Below, piece after piece: positions 9,629-18,649 of a DNA stretch of 64,000 bases. The position numbers were made by a program, and so were the translations under genes. The DNA is taken from assembly GCF_001189915.1 (NCBI RefSeq), contig NZ_LFLS01000003.1, positions 186,001 through 250,000 of the forward strand, in the 5' to 3' direction. Source of the stretch: Herbaspirillum autotrophicum. Its GTDB lineage: Bacteria > Pseudomonadota > Gammaproteobacteria > Burkholderiales > Burkholderiaceae_D. The stretch's first letter is position 1; each line of letters opens with the position of its first letter. The notes under the pieces are model-generated. The model worked only from the letters and a program-made list of their open reading frames with translations. It was not told the DNA's origin and ran no database searches.

Positions 9629-10084
9629 TCAGCGATGCGGATGGACATGGGCATGGCCCTTGCGGACATATTTGCCGTTATCGATGTCGACCGGCACGAT
9701 GTGGACATTGCCGTGCCGCACGCCGGTCTGTGAAATGATGCCTTCGGCGCAAGCCTTGACTTCGTCGATGCGGCCTCTGAGGACCACCGTTTCCAGGCAA
9801 TTGTCGTGGTCCAGATGGACATGCTGCGAAGTGACGGCCAGATCATGATGATCATGCTGCAACTGGGTCAGCCGGTTGGCGAGCTGGCGCTCGTGGTGGT
9901 CATACACATAACTGACGGTGGCGATGCACCACTTGGCCTTGCCGCTGACGATTTCGGCCGCGCCCAGTTCCTTGCGCACCAGATCGCGGAAGGCTTCGGA
10001 ACGATTCAGATAGCCTTTGCGCTCGACCAATTGATCAAAGGAATCCGCCAGATCGTCATCGACCGAGATTGTCAAACGCCGCAT
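9629..10084 (-). CDS. nikR: NikR nickel-responsive regulator
   Basis: 151 residues. An N-terminal ribbon-helix-helix domain (about 1-45, starting MRRLTISVDDDLADSF) is followed by an ACT-like tetramerisation domain. The high-affinity nickel ligands are spaced exactly as in E. coli NikR: His77, His88, His90 and Cys96 (H-x10-H-x-H-x5-C). The C-terminus adds a short His-rich tail (GHAHVHPH) that could hold extra metal. Nickel-loaded NikR represses uptake genes. Here it heads an operon with the permease downstream, and a palindromic site lies just upstream of its start, so autoregulation is likely. Confidence 0.92.
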   Translation of the reverse strand: MRRLTISVDDDLADSFDQLVERKGYLNRSEAFRDLVRKELGAAEIVSGKAKWCIATVSYVYDHHERQLANRLTQLQHDHHDLAVTSQHVHLDHDNCLETVVLRGRIDEVKACAEGIISQTGVRHGNVHIVPVDIDNGKYVRKGHAHVHPHR

Positions 10085-10105
10085 GTCATGCCCTGAGTAA
10101 GTGAA

Positions 10106-10128
10106 ATTATCCGAATTCTCAGAATAAT
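10106..10128. promoter_or_regulatory. Candidate NikR operator
   Basis: ATTAT and ATAAT arms are separated by 13 bp, 22 bp upstream of the nikR start. This resembles the TATTATT-N11-AATAATA type of NikR site known from Helicobacter more than the E. coli GTATGA type. Location and symmetry support it; binding is not shown. The same bases could also supply a -10 element. Confidence 0.4.
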
Positions 10129-10172
10129 GACATCAGCGGCCCACTACTGTCACGCGTAAAGATCATGCCGCG

Positions 10173-10199
10173 CCCCGGCATGCGCAGGCGATGCCGGGG
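10173..10199. terminator. Stem-loop after the solute-binding protein gene
   Basis: CCCCGGCAT pairs with ATGCCGGGG across a 9-nt loop, just past the stop of the leftward solute-binding gene. There is no long T run, so termination may be weak. Confidence 0.45.
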
Positions 10200-10218
10200 A
10201 TGCATGACAACGATTTCC

Positions 10219-11028
10219 TTATTTGACCTGTTGCTGGGCGTCCAGCAGCCATTTCGACTCGGGCAGGCCAGCCGCTTTTTCCAGTGCCAGAATCTTGCCG
10301 CTCTTGTGCCAACCGGTCACGATTGCCGACAGGTTTTTGGCCAGGGCCGAATCCTTGTTGCTCAGCGCAGTCGCCAGTCCCCACGGCTGCGGATCGCCCG
10401 GCGGCAGCGGCGCCACATAGCCGGGCAACTTGCCTTCCATCAGAATCTTGCCGGTGACGATGCTGTCGTCCAGCAAACCGATGCACGAGCCGTTCTTCAA
10501 TGCGGTCTGGGCTTCCGAAATATTGGCGAAGGCCGATACCGTGGCGCCATACTTTTCACTCACAGGCCGGTTGTAATACGTCCCCTGCACGCCGCACAGC
10601 GTCTTGCCCTTCAAATCTTCCCAGGCCTTGATGCCGGATTCCGGCCGCACCAGCAAACCGGTGCCGCTGGCGTAATAGTAGGGCTGGATGAAATTGACCA
10701 CCTTGACGCGCTCGGCGCTGACACCGAGGGTAGCGATCAGCACATCAATGCGGCCTTGCTGCAAAAACTGGATCCGGTTGGAAGACTCGACCGGCACCAG
10801 TTCGACCTTGACGCCCATCTGCTTGCCGATATCGGCAGCCAGATCCGGCTCAATGCCGATGATCTTGCCGCTGGAATTGAGCATGCCGAACGGCTGATAG
10901 TTGGTCTTGACGCCAATCTTGATGACGCCATCCTTCTTGATTTTATCCAGCGCATCGCTTTGTGCCAGCGCCGGCGTCGAGATACATGCCAGCAACGCGG
11001 CAAGGCAAAAAATTCCATTGGTTTTCAT
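10219..11028 (-). CDS. Polar amino-acid ABC transporter, periplasmic binding protein
   Basis: 269 residues. ATG 11028 is chosen for AGGAGA 5 nt upstream and because it opens directly into a signal peptide (MKTNGIF to ALAQ). The frame is open much further upstream, but that part is non-coding in character. It belongs to bacterial solute-binding family 3 (HisJ/GlnH type): KIKKDGVIKIGVKTNYQPFG at the mature start and DVLIATLGVSAERVKVVNF in the first lobe. It is divergent from the LysR gene and surely serves the permease and ATPase genes at 13.9-16.1 kb. With an aspartase in that operon, aspartate, asparagine or glutamate are likely ligands (inference). Confidence 0.88.
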   Translation of the reverse strand: MKTNGIFCLAALLACISTPALAQSDALDKIKKDGVIKIGVKTNYQPFGMLNSSGKIIGIEPDLAADIGKQMGVKVELVPVESSNRIQFLQQGRIDVLIATLGVSAERVKVVNFIQPYYYASGTGLLVRPESGIKAWEDLKGKTLCGVQGTYYNRPVSEKYGATVSAFANISEAQTALKNGSCIGLLDDSIVTGKILMEGKLPGYVAPLPPGDPQPWGLATALSNKDSALAKNLSAIVTGWHKSGKILALEKAAGLPESKWLLDAQQQVK

Positions 11029-11508
11029 ACGTGTCTCCTGATTTATTTGTTCGTATCCATGTGCACAAACCATGCATGCGAAGCAGCGAATGTGATGGGT
11101 GTCGAGGGTAGTGAATCCTGCCAGTGGAAGTATAAGGATCGCCATCATTAAGGCAAATGATAGCCACCAAGAATTAGCAAGATTAATGATGAAATTCAAT
11201 TTTCCAGATAATAGCGCCGCCGCGCATTGCCAGCTCGTCTGCAACCGGTCCACATCACCGACATTGCCGCACGGCATCATGCGATCCGCCAAGAATCGTT
11301 GGCAGCAAGGCTGGCGCGATACCTCCCGCTGTTTCCCGATGTCCCCCTGCGCATGAGCGGCGCGGCAACCGCGACACGCCAGCAGCATTTCCCGCTTGCT
11401 CCCGTGCAGTATCACGGGAGAAAATTCATTCAATTAGTTTTGCTAATTTTATAGCCATACTATTTGCGATATAGATTCTCAACCATTACATTCTGCCGGA
11501 GTTTAACC
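11029..11508. other. Divergent promoter region, amino-acid ABC / LysR
   Basis: 480 bases without a gene. It holds the leftward promoter of the binding-protein gene and the rightward promoter of lysR, a perfect 7-bp inverted repeat at 11400-11419 and the LysR-type dyad at 11432-11448. AT content is higher at 11150-11215 and 11420-11490. Confidence 0.5.
11432..11448. promoter_or_regulatory. Candidate LysR-type operator (T-N11-A)
   Basis: AATTAG-TTTTG-CTAATT is a perfect 6-bp inverted repeat with a 5-bp spacer that contains the T-N11-A core. It lies about 60 bp upstream of the lysR start, the usual place for an autoregulatory LysR recognition site. Confidence 0.5.
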
Positions 11509-12513
11509 ATGCCAAATGCCAATCACGTGGACATCCAGATGCTACAGATCTTCGTCACTACCGCCGAAGAGCAGAACATGACCAATGCCGCCAAACGGCT
11601 GGGCATTACGCAATCGGCCGTGTCCCAAAGCATTCAGCAACTGGAAGAACAATTCGGCGTGCAACTGATGAACCGCACCCGGCGTCCGCTGTCACTGACC
11701 TCGGCCGGGCTGGCGCTGAAAAACCGAGCGCTGACCCTGCTCGGCGACATCGCCAATCTGAAAGCGCAAATCATTGATGCCAGCCAGGGCATCAAACCGG
11801 ATGTGCGCATCGGCCTGGTCGATTCGTTTGCCGCCACGTGCGGCGTGTCCTTCATCAAGGAAATGCTGAACGTCTCGGCGACACTGTCGATCCGCGCCGG
11901 GTTGTCGCCGATGCACGGCGAATCGCTGATCGGCCGCAGTCTCGATCTGGCGATTTCAACCGACGGTTTGCATGCCATTGATGGCATCGTGCGACGCCGG
12001 CTGCTATCGGAACGGTTTGTCCTGATTACGCCCAAGAGCTATCCCGGCACCTACACCACCATCAGCGACATGCGCAAACTGGCCGACACGCAGCCGTTGC
12101 TGCACTTCAACCGGCAATCCCATCTGGGCGCGCAAATCGACGTCTTCCTGCGTCGCATCGACATCAAGGTCCCGCACCGGCTGGAACTGGATGGTGCCGA
12201 CACCCTGACCTCGATGGTGGCCGGCGGTATCGGCTGGGCCATCACCACCCCGATGTGCCTGCTGCAAAGCGGCACCAGCATCAAGACCGTCAAGGTGCAT
12301 CCGCTCAAGGGCGCCAATGCCGGCCGCTCATTGTTTCTGCTGGCCCGTTACGACGAATACAAACATCTGTTTAACCAAACCTACCGTATCGCGCACGCGA
12401 TTCTGGAATCGACCCTGCCGCCCGGCCTGAGATCCATCCATCCGGGTCTGGAATCACTTATTGAACTGGAACCAAGGACTGACCATGAACAAGACGACAT
12501 CGATACCCACTGA
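11509..12513 (+). CDS. LysR-family transcriptional regulator
   Basis: 334 residues from ATG 11509, which has CGGAG 7 nt upstream. The N-terminal winged helix-turn-helix (about 7-66) includes TNAAKRLGITQSAVSQSI, and the effector-binding domain fills the rest. It is divergent from the solute-binding gene and 28 bp of its end overlap the aspartase start, so it leads the aspartase-ABC operon. It most likely controls uptake and deamination of an acidic amino acid in both directions from the shared intergenic region. Confidence 0.9.
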   Translation: MPNANHVDIQMLQIFVTTAEEQNMTNAAKRLGITQSAVSQSIQQLEEQFGVQLMNRTRRPLSLTSAGLALKNRALTLLGDIANLKAQIIDASQGIKPDVRIGLVDSFAATCGVSFIKEMLNVSATLSIRAGLSPMHGESLIGRSLDLAISTDGLHAIDGIVRRRLLSERFVLITPKSYPGTYTTISDMRKLADTQPLLHFNRQSHLGAQIDVFLRRIDIKVPHRLELDGADTLTSMVAGGIGWAITTPMCLLQSGTSIKTVKVHPLKGANAGRSLFLLARYDEYKHLFNQTYRIAHAILESTLPPGLRSIHPGLESLIELEPRTDHEQDDIDTH

Positions 12514-13897
12514 CATACGCACCGAAACCGACCTGCTCGGCAGCGTCGAGATTCCTGCCGCCAACCTGTATGGCATCAATGCCGTGCGCGGCGTGGAGAA
12601 CCTGACGGTATCGGCCCGCAATATCGGTGCCTGCGAAGAATTCACCAAGGCATTTGCGCTGTGCAAATGGGCGGCGGCGCTGGCCAATCATGATGTCGGC
12701 GTGCTGACGCCGGCCCAGCGCGACGCCATCGCTGAAGCCTGCCGCGAAATCATCGGCGGTCAACATCGCGACGCGCTCATCGTCGATTTGCTGGAAGGCT
12801 CGGGCGGTACCTCGACCAACATGAATTTCAATGAAGTGATTGCCAATCGCAGCAACCAGATTCTGGGCAGCGCACTCGGCAGCTATGCGCCGGTGCACCC
12901 CAATGATCACGTCAACGGTTCGCAATCGACCAACGATGTTTACCCGGCGGCCATGAAGATCGCCAGCCATACCATGCTGGCCGCACTGATCACGGAATTG
13001 CAGGCGCTGGCCACGGCGTTTGCCGCCAAGGAGCAGGAATTCGACCACATCCTGCATCTGGGCCGCACCTGCCTGCAAGATGCGCAACCGATGCGCCTGG
13101 GCCAGGTCTTTGGCGGTTACGCCGCGCTGGCCAACCGGTTGGCTTCGGAACTGCAAAGCGTGCGCAACAAGCTGACCGTGCTGCCATTGGGCGGCACCGC
13201 CATCGGCACCGGCTTCGGCGCCCCGCAAGGCTACCGCAAAGCGCTTTACACGCATCTGTCAGCGCTCAGCCAGACGCCGTTCAGCGCGCCCGAAAATGCC
13301 TTCGACGCCATGCAGAACATCGATGTCTTTGCGCGGGTCTCGGGCGAATTGCGCACCGCCGCCGCCGCGCTCGCCAAAATCGCCTCGGACCTGATCACGC
13401 TGTCATCCGGCCCCGCCGGCGGGATTGCCGAACTCGGCCTGCCGGCGGTACAAGCCGGGTCCTCGATCATGCCCGGCAAGGTCAATCCGGTGTTGCCGAT
13501 GGCAATGATTCAACTGGGCTTTGCCGTGATCGGCAACGACACCTGCATTGCCCAGGCAACCCAGGCCGGCCAGTTGGAAATCAATCACTTCGAACCGGTA
13601 GTGGCTGACCGCTTGTTCGAGTCGATCCATTTGCTGACTGCAGGCATCCGTCAATTCCGCGAAAAATGCGTGCGCGGCATTACCGCCAATGCCGAGGTGA
13701 ACGAACGCCATCTGTTCGATTCGATGGCCGTGGCTACAGCGCTGGTGCCGACCCTCGGTTACAAAAAAGTCAGTGCACTGGCGCGGCAATCGGTCAGCGA
13801 AGGACGGCCGCTGATCGAGATACTCGATGAATCCGGTCTGCTGTCGCGGGCCGAGGCACGCACCCGGATCGAACTGGCAGCGCAGGCGCAGTTCTGA
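12485..13897 (+). CDS. aspA: Aspartate ammonia-lyase (aspartase)
   Basis: 470 residues. It converts L-aspartate to fumarate and ammonia in the cytoplasm. Fumarase/aspartase superfamily signatures are present: GGTSTNMNFNEVIANR near 109-124, HPNDHVNGSQSTNDVYP near 138-154, and the catalytic loop GSSIMPGKVNPV at 325-336. ATG 12485 has AAGGA 7 nt upstream; an earlier in-frame ATG (12461) lies deeper inside lysR. A fumarase C or another lyase of the fold is the alternative, but the E-x-D-L-L-G start and DLLEGSGGTS favour aspartase. Next come the ABC permeases after 34 bp. Confidence 0.8.
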   Translation: MNKTTSIPTDIRTETDLLGSVEIPAANLYGINAVRGVENLTVSARNIGACEEFTKAFALCKWAAALANHDVGVLTPAQRDAIAEACREIIGGQHRDALIVDLLEGSGGTSTNMNFNEVIANRSNQILGSALGSYAPVHPNDHVNGSQSTNDVYPAAMKIASHTMLAALITELQALATAFAAKEQEFDHILHLGRTCLQDAQPMRLGQVFGGYAALANRLASELQSVRNKLTVLPLGGTAIGTGFGAPQGYRKALYTHLSALSQTPFSAPENAFDAMQNIDVFARVSGELRTAAAALAKIASDLITLSSGPAGGIAELGLPAVQAGSSIMPGKVNPVLPMAMIQLGFAVIGNDTCIAQATQAGQLEINHFEPVVADRLFESIHLLTAGIRQFREKCVRGITANAEVNERHLFDSMAVATALVPTLGYKKVSALARQSVSEGRPLIEILDESGLLSRAEARTRIELAAQAQF

Positions 13898-13931
13898 CAA
13901 TTCCAAAAAATAAGGAAGGACAGGAAACAGG

Positions 13932-14678
13932 ATGGAGACCTCCCCAATCGTTGCATTTTTTACCTGGGTCAATAACGACCTGGGTTTCAATTTTTCGGTG
14001 TTTTACGATGCCTTCGAATGGCATGCCTTCGTCGGCGGCATCGGCTACACCTTGCTGCTGTCGGCCGGCACTATCGTCGGCAGTGTGTTGCTCGGCATGC
14101 TCGGCGTATTCATGCAACAGTCGTCGGTGCGCTGGTTGCGCATTGTCGTGGCGACCTATGTCTGGATATTCCGCAACACGCCGCCGCTGGTGCAATTGTT
14201 TTTCTTTTACTTTGCGCTCGGTCCGCAACTGGCCAGTCTGGCCGGCAGCAGTACGCCGGTGCTCGGCAATATCGGCTGGGCCGTGATTTCACTGATCCTG
14301 TATGCCGGTGCCTTCAATATCGAAATCTTCCGTTCCGGGATTGAAGCGGTACCGTCGTCAATGATGGAAGCAGCCTCGGCCATGGGCATGAACCGGCGTC
14401 AGATCTTCGTCAAGGTGGCGTTTCCGCTGGCCGCCCGCATCAGCCTGCCGGCCTTGACCAACAACCTGATCAATCTGATCAAGACCACCACCAACGCCTA
14501 CGCCATCGCGGTGCCGGAGATTCTGTACGTGTCGTCGCAAATCTGGACCCAGAATCTGAACACGGCGGAAATGATGATTGTGTTGCTGGTGTTTTATCTG
14601 GGCCTGATCGGATTGTTTGTATTGTTGATGAGCCTGTTGGAAAAATCGATTGCGGTACCGGGATGGGGGAAAGCATGA
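13932..14678 (+). CDS. Polar amino-acid ABC transporter permease 1
   Basis: 248 residues, HisM/GltJ family, with about five membrane segments. RNTPPLVQLFFFYF and the EAA loop EAASAMGMNRRQIFVKVAFP are typical of polar amino-acid permeases. Its last bases overlap the second permease by 4 bp. The two permeases form a heterodimer fed by the binding protein at 10.2-11.0 kb. Confidence 0.9.
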   Translation: METSPIVAFFTWVNNDLGFNFSVFYDAFEWHAFVGGIGYTLLLSAGTIVGSVLLGMLGVFMQQSSVRWLRIVVATYVWIFRNTPPLVQLFFFYFALGPQLASLAGSSTPVLGNIGWAVISLILYAGAFNIEIFRSGIEAVPSSMMEAASAMGMNRRQIFVKVAFPLAARISLPALTNNLINLIKTTTNAYAIAVPEILYVSSQIWTQNLNTAEMMIVLLVFYLGLIGLFVLLMSLLEKSIAVPGWGKA

Positions 14679-15352
14679 ACATGGACAAACTGGAAGTCAT
14701 CGTCAACTGGTTGCCGGTCATCCTGCAAGGTTTCGGCTTCGATATCCTGATCAGCCTGCTGGCCATGCTGATCGGCAGTATCGCCGGCCTGTTCCTGGGC
14801 TTCGGTCAGGTTGCTGAACACGCCACGGTACGACTCGTCAGTCGCATCGTCACGCAATTTTTCCGCAATGCGCCATGGCTGGTGATCTTGTTTTTCTGCA
14901 TTTATCTGCTGCCGTTCGAGATCCGCGCCTTCGGTCTGGAAATTCCCTTTCCGGCCTGGGCCAAGGGCGTCATCGGTTTGTCGTTCCCGGTCATGGGCAA
15001 TGTATCGGAAGTGGTGCGCGGCGGCATCCAGTCGCTGCCTTCGGGACAATGGGAAGCCGCCGATGCACTGGGCCTGAACCGCGCCCAAACCATGCGTTTG
15101 TGCATCATCCCGCAAGCCATCAAACGCATGATGGCGCCGTGGATGAATACCTATGCGGTGCTGATCATGGCAACCCCGCTGGTGTCGATTGTCGGCGTCA
15201 ATGACAGCGTCAAGGTGGCCGGCTCGATGCTCTCGACGCTGGAAAATCCGGCCCTGCTGATCTGGGTCTATGGCCTGATTCTGTTGCTGTTCTTCATGTA
15301 TTGCGCGCCGATTGCATTGCTGACCAAACGCATTGAAGCACGCGCCAAATAA
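14675..15352 (+). CDS. Polar amino-acid ABC transporter permease 2
   Basis: 225 residues from ATG 14675, which overlaps the preceding stop (ATGA) and has GGGGGA upstream. It is a HisQ/GltK-type permease with RNAPWLVILFF and the EAA loop WEAADALGLNRAQTMRLCIIPQA (quoted in part by position, about 122-145). It pairs with the preceding permease. Confidence 0.9.
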   Translation: MNMDKLEVIVNWLPVILQGFGFDILISLLAMLIGSIAGLFLGFGQVAEHATVRLVSRIVTQFFRNAPWLVILFFCIYLLPFEIRAFGLEIPFPAWAKGVIGLSFPVMGNVSEVVRGGIQSLPSGQWEAADALGLNRAQTMRLCIIPQAIKRMMAPWMNTYAVLIMATPLVSIVGVNDSVKVAGSMLSTLENPALLIWVYGLILLLFFMYCAPIALLTKRIEARAK

Positions 15353-15391
15353 CGGACAGACCTCACATCGTTTACTACAGAAAGAAAATCT

Positions 15392-16129
15392 ATGTCGCCG
15401 ATTGTTTCAGTCAACAACATTACCAAAGCCTTCGGAAGCAACCAGGTGCTGCGCGGCGTTTCGCTGGATATCCCGCAAGGCACCGCCGCCGCACTGATCG
15501 GCCCGTCCGGTTCCGGCAAGTCCACTATCCTGCGCTGCATCAACGGCCTGATCAAGGTCGACAGCGGCCAGGTGATCGCCGCCGGACACCGGGTGCATGA
15601 AACCGCCACCGAACAAGACAAGATGGCGTTGCGTAAGGATGTGTCGATGGTATTCCAGCAGTACAACCTGTTCCCGCACATGACAGTGTTGGAAAACGTG
15701 ATGCTGGCGCCGATCAATGTGCTCAAGGAAGACAAGCACGAAGTCGAAGTGCGGGCGCTGGAATTGCTGGCCAAGGTCAGACTGACCGGCAAGGAAAAAG
15801 CCTACCCCGGCAATCTGTCGGGCGGTCAGCAGCAACGGGTGGCGATTGCCCGTTCGCTGGCGATGCGGCCATCAGTGATGCTGTTCGATGAAGTCACCGC
15901 CGCGCTCGATCCGGAAACCGTCAAGGAAGTGCTCAACACCATTCGTGATCTGGTCAGCGAAGGCATGACTAGCATTCTGGTCACACACGAAATGCGCTTC
16001 GCGCGCGAGGTCGCGCATCATGTGTTCTTCACCGACCGTGGCCTGCTCGTGGAGCATGCAGCGCCGGAAGAATTTTTCAGCAACCCGCGCGACCCGCGCA
16101 CCCAGGAGTTCCTGAGCCATGTCTTGTGA
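15392..16129 (+). CDS. Polar amino-acid ABC transporter ATPase
   Basis: 245 residues, GlnQ/HisP family. Walker A GPSGSGKST near 36-44, signature LSGGQQQR near 139, Walker B VMLFDEVTAALD near 158-169, then the H-loop in LVTHEMRFA. It energises the two upstream permeases. The usual glutamine-family order of permease, permease, ATPase is kept, with the binding protein divergent. Confidence 0.93.
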   Translation: MSPIVSVNNITKAFGSNQVLRGVSLDIPQGTAAALIGPSGSGKSTILRCINGLIKVDSGQVIAAGHRVHETATEQDKMALRKDVSMVFQQYNLFPHMTVLENVMLAPINVLKEDKHEVEVRALELLAKVRLTGKEKAYPGNLSGGQQQRVAIARSLAMRPSVMLFDEVTAALDPETVKEVLNTIRDLVSEGMTSILVTHEMRFAREVAHHVFFTDRGLLVEHAAPEEFFSNPRDPRTQEFLSHVL

Positions 16130-16649
16130 CCCCCTGCACAGCGGCGTCGATGACAAGGAACAGGCGGTACTGGCCTTGCTCGACAGCCGCCGGTTGCCGT
16201 ATGTCCGCGTCGCTCACGCGGCGGTCTACACCATGCGCGACTCGGCAGCGCTGGATATCGACCTGCCCGGGGTGCGCTGCAAAAACCTGTTCTTGCATGA
16301 CAAGAAAAAACGTCAGTTCTTTTTGTTGACCACCACGCCGGACAAGACTGTCGACCTCAAGGCACTGGCCGCCAGCCTCGATTGTCCCCGGCTGTCGTTT
16401 GCTTCGGCCGCGACACTGGCGGAAAAACTCGGTATCGGTGCCGGCGCCCTGTCGCCTCTGGCGCTGATCAATGACCACGATGGCGTGGTGCAACTGCTGT
16501 TCGATCAGGATCTGGAAGCGCGGCCGGTGCTGTGTTTTCATCCGCTGGTCAATACCGCGACGCTGTGTCTGACGCGCGCAGCATTCAGCGCATTTACCGA
16601 TAGCATCGGGCATCCGCGCCGCAGCATGCATCTCACCGAAGATCACTGA
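16119..16649 (+). CDS. YbaK/ProX-type prolyl-tRNA editing protein
   Basis: 176 residues. It is a free-standing homologue of the prolyl-tRNA synthetase editing domain (ProXp-ala/PrdX group), which hydrolyses mischarged alanyl-tRNA(Pro). VRCKNLFLHDKKKRQFFLL near 53-71 contains the conserved CKNLFL-x-D-K core of this group. It overlaps the ABC ATPase by 11 bp and so ends the aspartase operon. Coupling an editing factor to an amino-acid transport and deamination operon is unusual but seen for small-amino-acid stress; no other evidence of the link is available. Confidence 0.8.
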   Translation: MSCDPLHSGVDDKEQAVLALLDSRRLPYVRVAHAAVYTMRDSAALDIDLPGVRCKNLFLHDKKKRQFFLLTTTPDKTVDLKALAASLDCPRLSFASAATLAEKLGIGAGALSPLALINDHDGVVQLLFDQDLEARPVLCFHPLVNTATLCLTRAAFSAFTDSIGHPRRSMHLTEDH

Positions 16650-16686
16650 TCCCGGCCGCCACCGCCGCCCGCGTGCCTGGCCGTGG

Positions 16687-17757
16687 TCAGTCGATACGCT
16701 GCGTGGTATGCGGATCGAACCAGTGCAGCAGACCGGGATCGAACCCGGCCGTCACCCATTGGCCCATCTTGACCTCGGTGGCCGCCGCGCAGCGGATCAC
16801 CACCGATTGGCGGCCGCACCGCGTGTGCACCAGTAACTCGGCACCCAGCGCCTCGACCAGTTCGACTTCCAGGTTCAGACCCGGCAGTCCCAATTGCAAA
16901 TGCTCCGGACGAATGCCAAGGATGCGCGCGCCGCCACCAATCTTGTCTGATGCCGGTAGTTCGACCGTTGCACCATCGTCAACACCAAACCGTGTGCCAT
17001 CGTCGCTGAGCTTGCCATTGAGCAGGTTCATCGGCGGTGAACCAATGAAGCTGGCGACGAACGTGGTGGCCGGCTTGCCGTAGACTTGCGCCGGCGTGCC
17101 GATCTGTTCGGCGCGGCCCTTGTTCATTACGATCATGCGCTGGCCCAGCGTCATCGCTTCGACTTGATCATGCGTCACGTACAGGCTGGTCGTGCGCAAC
17201 GCCGCATGCAGCTTCTGGATTTCCAGGCGCATTTGCACCCGCAGCTTGGCGTCCAGATTCGATAATGGTTCGTCGAACAGAAATACCGCCGGCTTGCGCA
17301 CGATCGCGCGACCCATCGCTACCCGCTGACGCTGGCCACCGGACAAGGCGCGCGGCATGCGATCCAGCAATGCCCCCAGCTCCAGGATCTCCGCTGCACG
17401 TTGTACGCGCGTGTTGATCTCGGCTTTGGGCAAGCCTTGGATCTTGAGGCCGTACGCCATGTTGTCGTACACGCTCATATGCGGATACAGGGCGTAGTTC
17501 TGGAATACCATCGCAATATCGCGCTCTTTGGGTTCGAGGTTATTGACCACCCGGTCGCCGATGACGATGTCGCCGGAACTGATTTCTTCCAACCCCGCCA
17601 CCATACGCAACAGCGTCGACTTGCCGCAGCCTGACGGTCCGACCATCACAATGAATTCGCCGTCGGCGATATCGATGTCAATACCGTGAATGACATCGAC
17701 TGCTTTCGGCGCTTTGCCGTAAGTCTTCTTGACTTGTTTCAGATGAATTTTTGCCAT
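16687..17757 (-). CDS. ugpC: sn-Glycerol-3-phosphate ABC transporter ATPase
   Basis: 356 residues. CUT1-type ATPase with Walker [10 protein letters not shown] near 36-44, Q-loop [19 protein letters not shown], signature LSGGQRQR near 133, Walker [13 protein letters not shown], and a C-terminal TOBE/MalK-like regulatory domain. ATG 17757 ([14 protein letters not shown]) is the family-typical start; 12 extra in-frame codons upstream overlap ugpE. It is last in the ugpB-A-E-C order and four bases from the ugpE stop. It imports glycerol-3-phosphate or glycerophosphodiesters as phosphate and carbon source. Confidence 0.92.
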   Translation of the reverse strand: MAKIHLKQVKKTYGKAPKAVDVIHGIDIDIADGEFIVMVGPSGCGKSTLLRMVAGLEEISSGDIVIGDRVVNNLEPKERDIAMVFQNYALYPHMSVYDNMAYGLKIQGLPKAEINTRVQRAAEILELGALLDRMPRALSGGQRQRVAMGRAIVRKPAVFLFDEPLSNLDAKLRVQMRLEIQKLHAALRTTSLYVTHDQVEAMTLGQRMIVMNKGRAEQIGTPAQVYGKPATTFVASFIGSPPMNLLNGKLSDDGTRFGVDDGATVELPASDKIGGGARILGIRPEHLQLGLPGLNLEVELVEALGAELLVHTRCGRQSVVIRCAAATEVKMGQWVTAGFDPGLLHWFDPHTTQRID

Positions 17758-17761
17758 GTCT

Positions 17762-18613
17762 CTATTTCTCGGAATCGACCAAGCCTTTAACAAACCATTT
17801 TTGCATGACCACGACCACCAGCCCCGGCGGCAACATTGCCAGGACCATCGTGGCCATCACCATATTCCATTCCACCGCCGAGTCACCGCCCGATATCAGC
17901 GTCTTGATGCCGATACCGATCGGGTACATGGTTTGTTCGGTAGCAATCATCAGTGGCCACAGATATTGATTCCAGCCGTAAATGAACATGATCACGAACA
18001 GGGCAATCACATTGGTACGCGACAGCGGCCACAACACATCCTTGAGAAAGCGCAACGGTCCGACACCGTCGATGCGCGCCGCTTCGGCCAGCTCATCGGG
18101 CACCGTCAGGAAGAATTGCCGGAACAGGAAGGTGGCGGTCGCCGAGGCAATCAGCGGTACCGTCAGGCCCGCATAGCTATTGAGCATGCCGAAATCCGAC
18201 ACCACCTGATAGGTCGGCGTGATGCGTACCTCGACCGGCAGCATCAGCGTGACGAAGATCATCCAGAAAAAGAAATTGCGCCCCTTGAAGCGGAAATACA
18301 CTATCGCAAACGCCGACAGCATGGAGATGGAAATCTTGCCAATGGCAATCACCAGCGCCGTCACCAGACTGACCCACAACATGCGCGACACCGGCGGCGA
18401 GGAGACGTTGCCCGACGCGCCCTGGGTCAATACCGTGCGGTAGTTGTTGATCAACTCGGCACCGGGCATCAGTGACAATGGCGACATTGCCGATTGTTCG
18501 GCGGTTTGCGTGCTGGCGATGAACGCGACATACAGCGGGAAAATCACGATGATCGCGCCGATGATCAAGACCAGATGACTGATCGCGTCGAGTACGGGAC
18601 GGCGTTCGATCAT
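17762..18613 (-). CDS. ugpE: Glycerol-3-phosphate ABC transporter permease
   Basis: 283 residues, CUT1 inner-membrane permease with six predicted helices. The EAA loop reads [21 protein letters not shown], about 190-210, and [20 protein letters not shown] is the usual UgpE C-terminal part. It sits between ugpA and ugpC on the same strand and pairs with UgpA. Confidence 0.92.
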   Translation of the reverse strand: MIERRPVLDAISHLVLIIGAIIVIFPLYVAFIASTQTAEQSAMSPLSLMPGAELINNYRTVLTQGASGNVSSPPVSRMLWVSLVTALVIAIGKISISMLSAFAIVYFRFKGRNFFFWMIFVTLMLPVEVRITPTYQVVSDFGMLNSYAGLTVPLIASATATFLFRQFFLTVPDELAEAARIDGVGPLRFLKDVLWPLSRTNVIALFVIMFIYGWNQYLWPLMIATEQTMYPIGIGIKTLISGGDSAVEWNMVMATMVLAMLPPGLVVVVMQKWFVKGLVDSEK

Positions 18614-18649
18614 GATCGCACCTCCGCCACGATCACATGCAATGAGGGC

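Noticed and set aside
10219..11433. 404-codon form of the solute-binding protein
   Set aside because: The first 135 codons lack coding character; the signal peptide and AGGAGA place the start at 11028.
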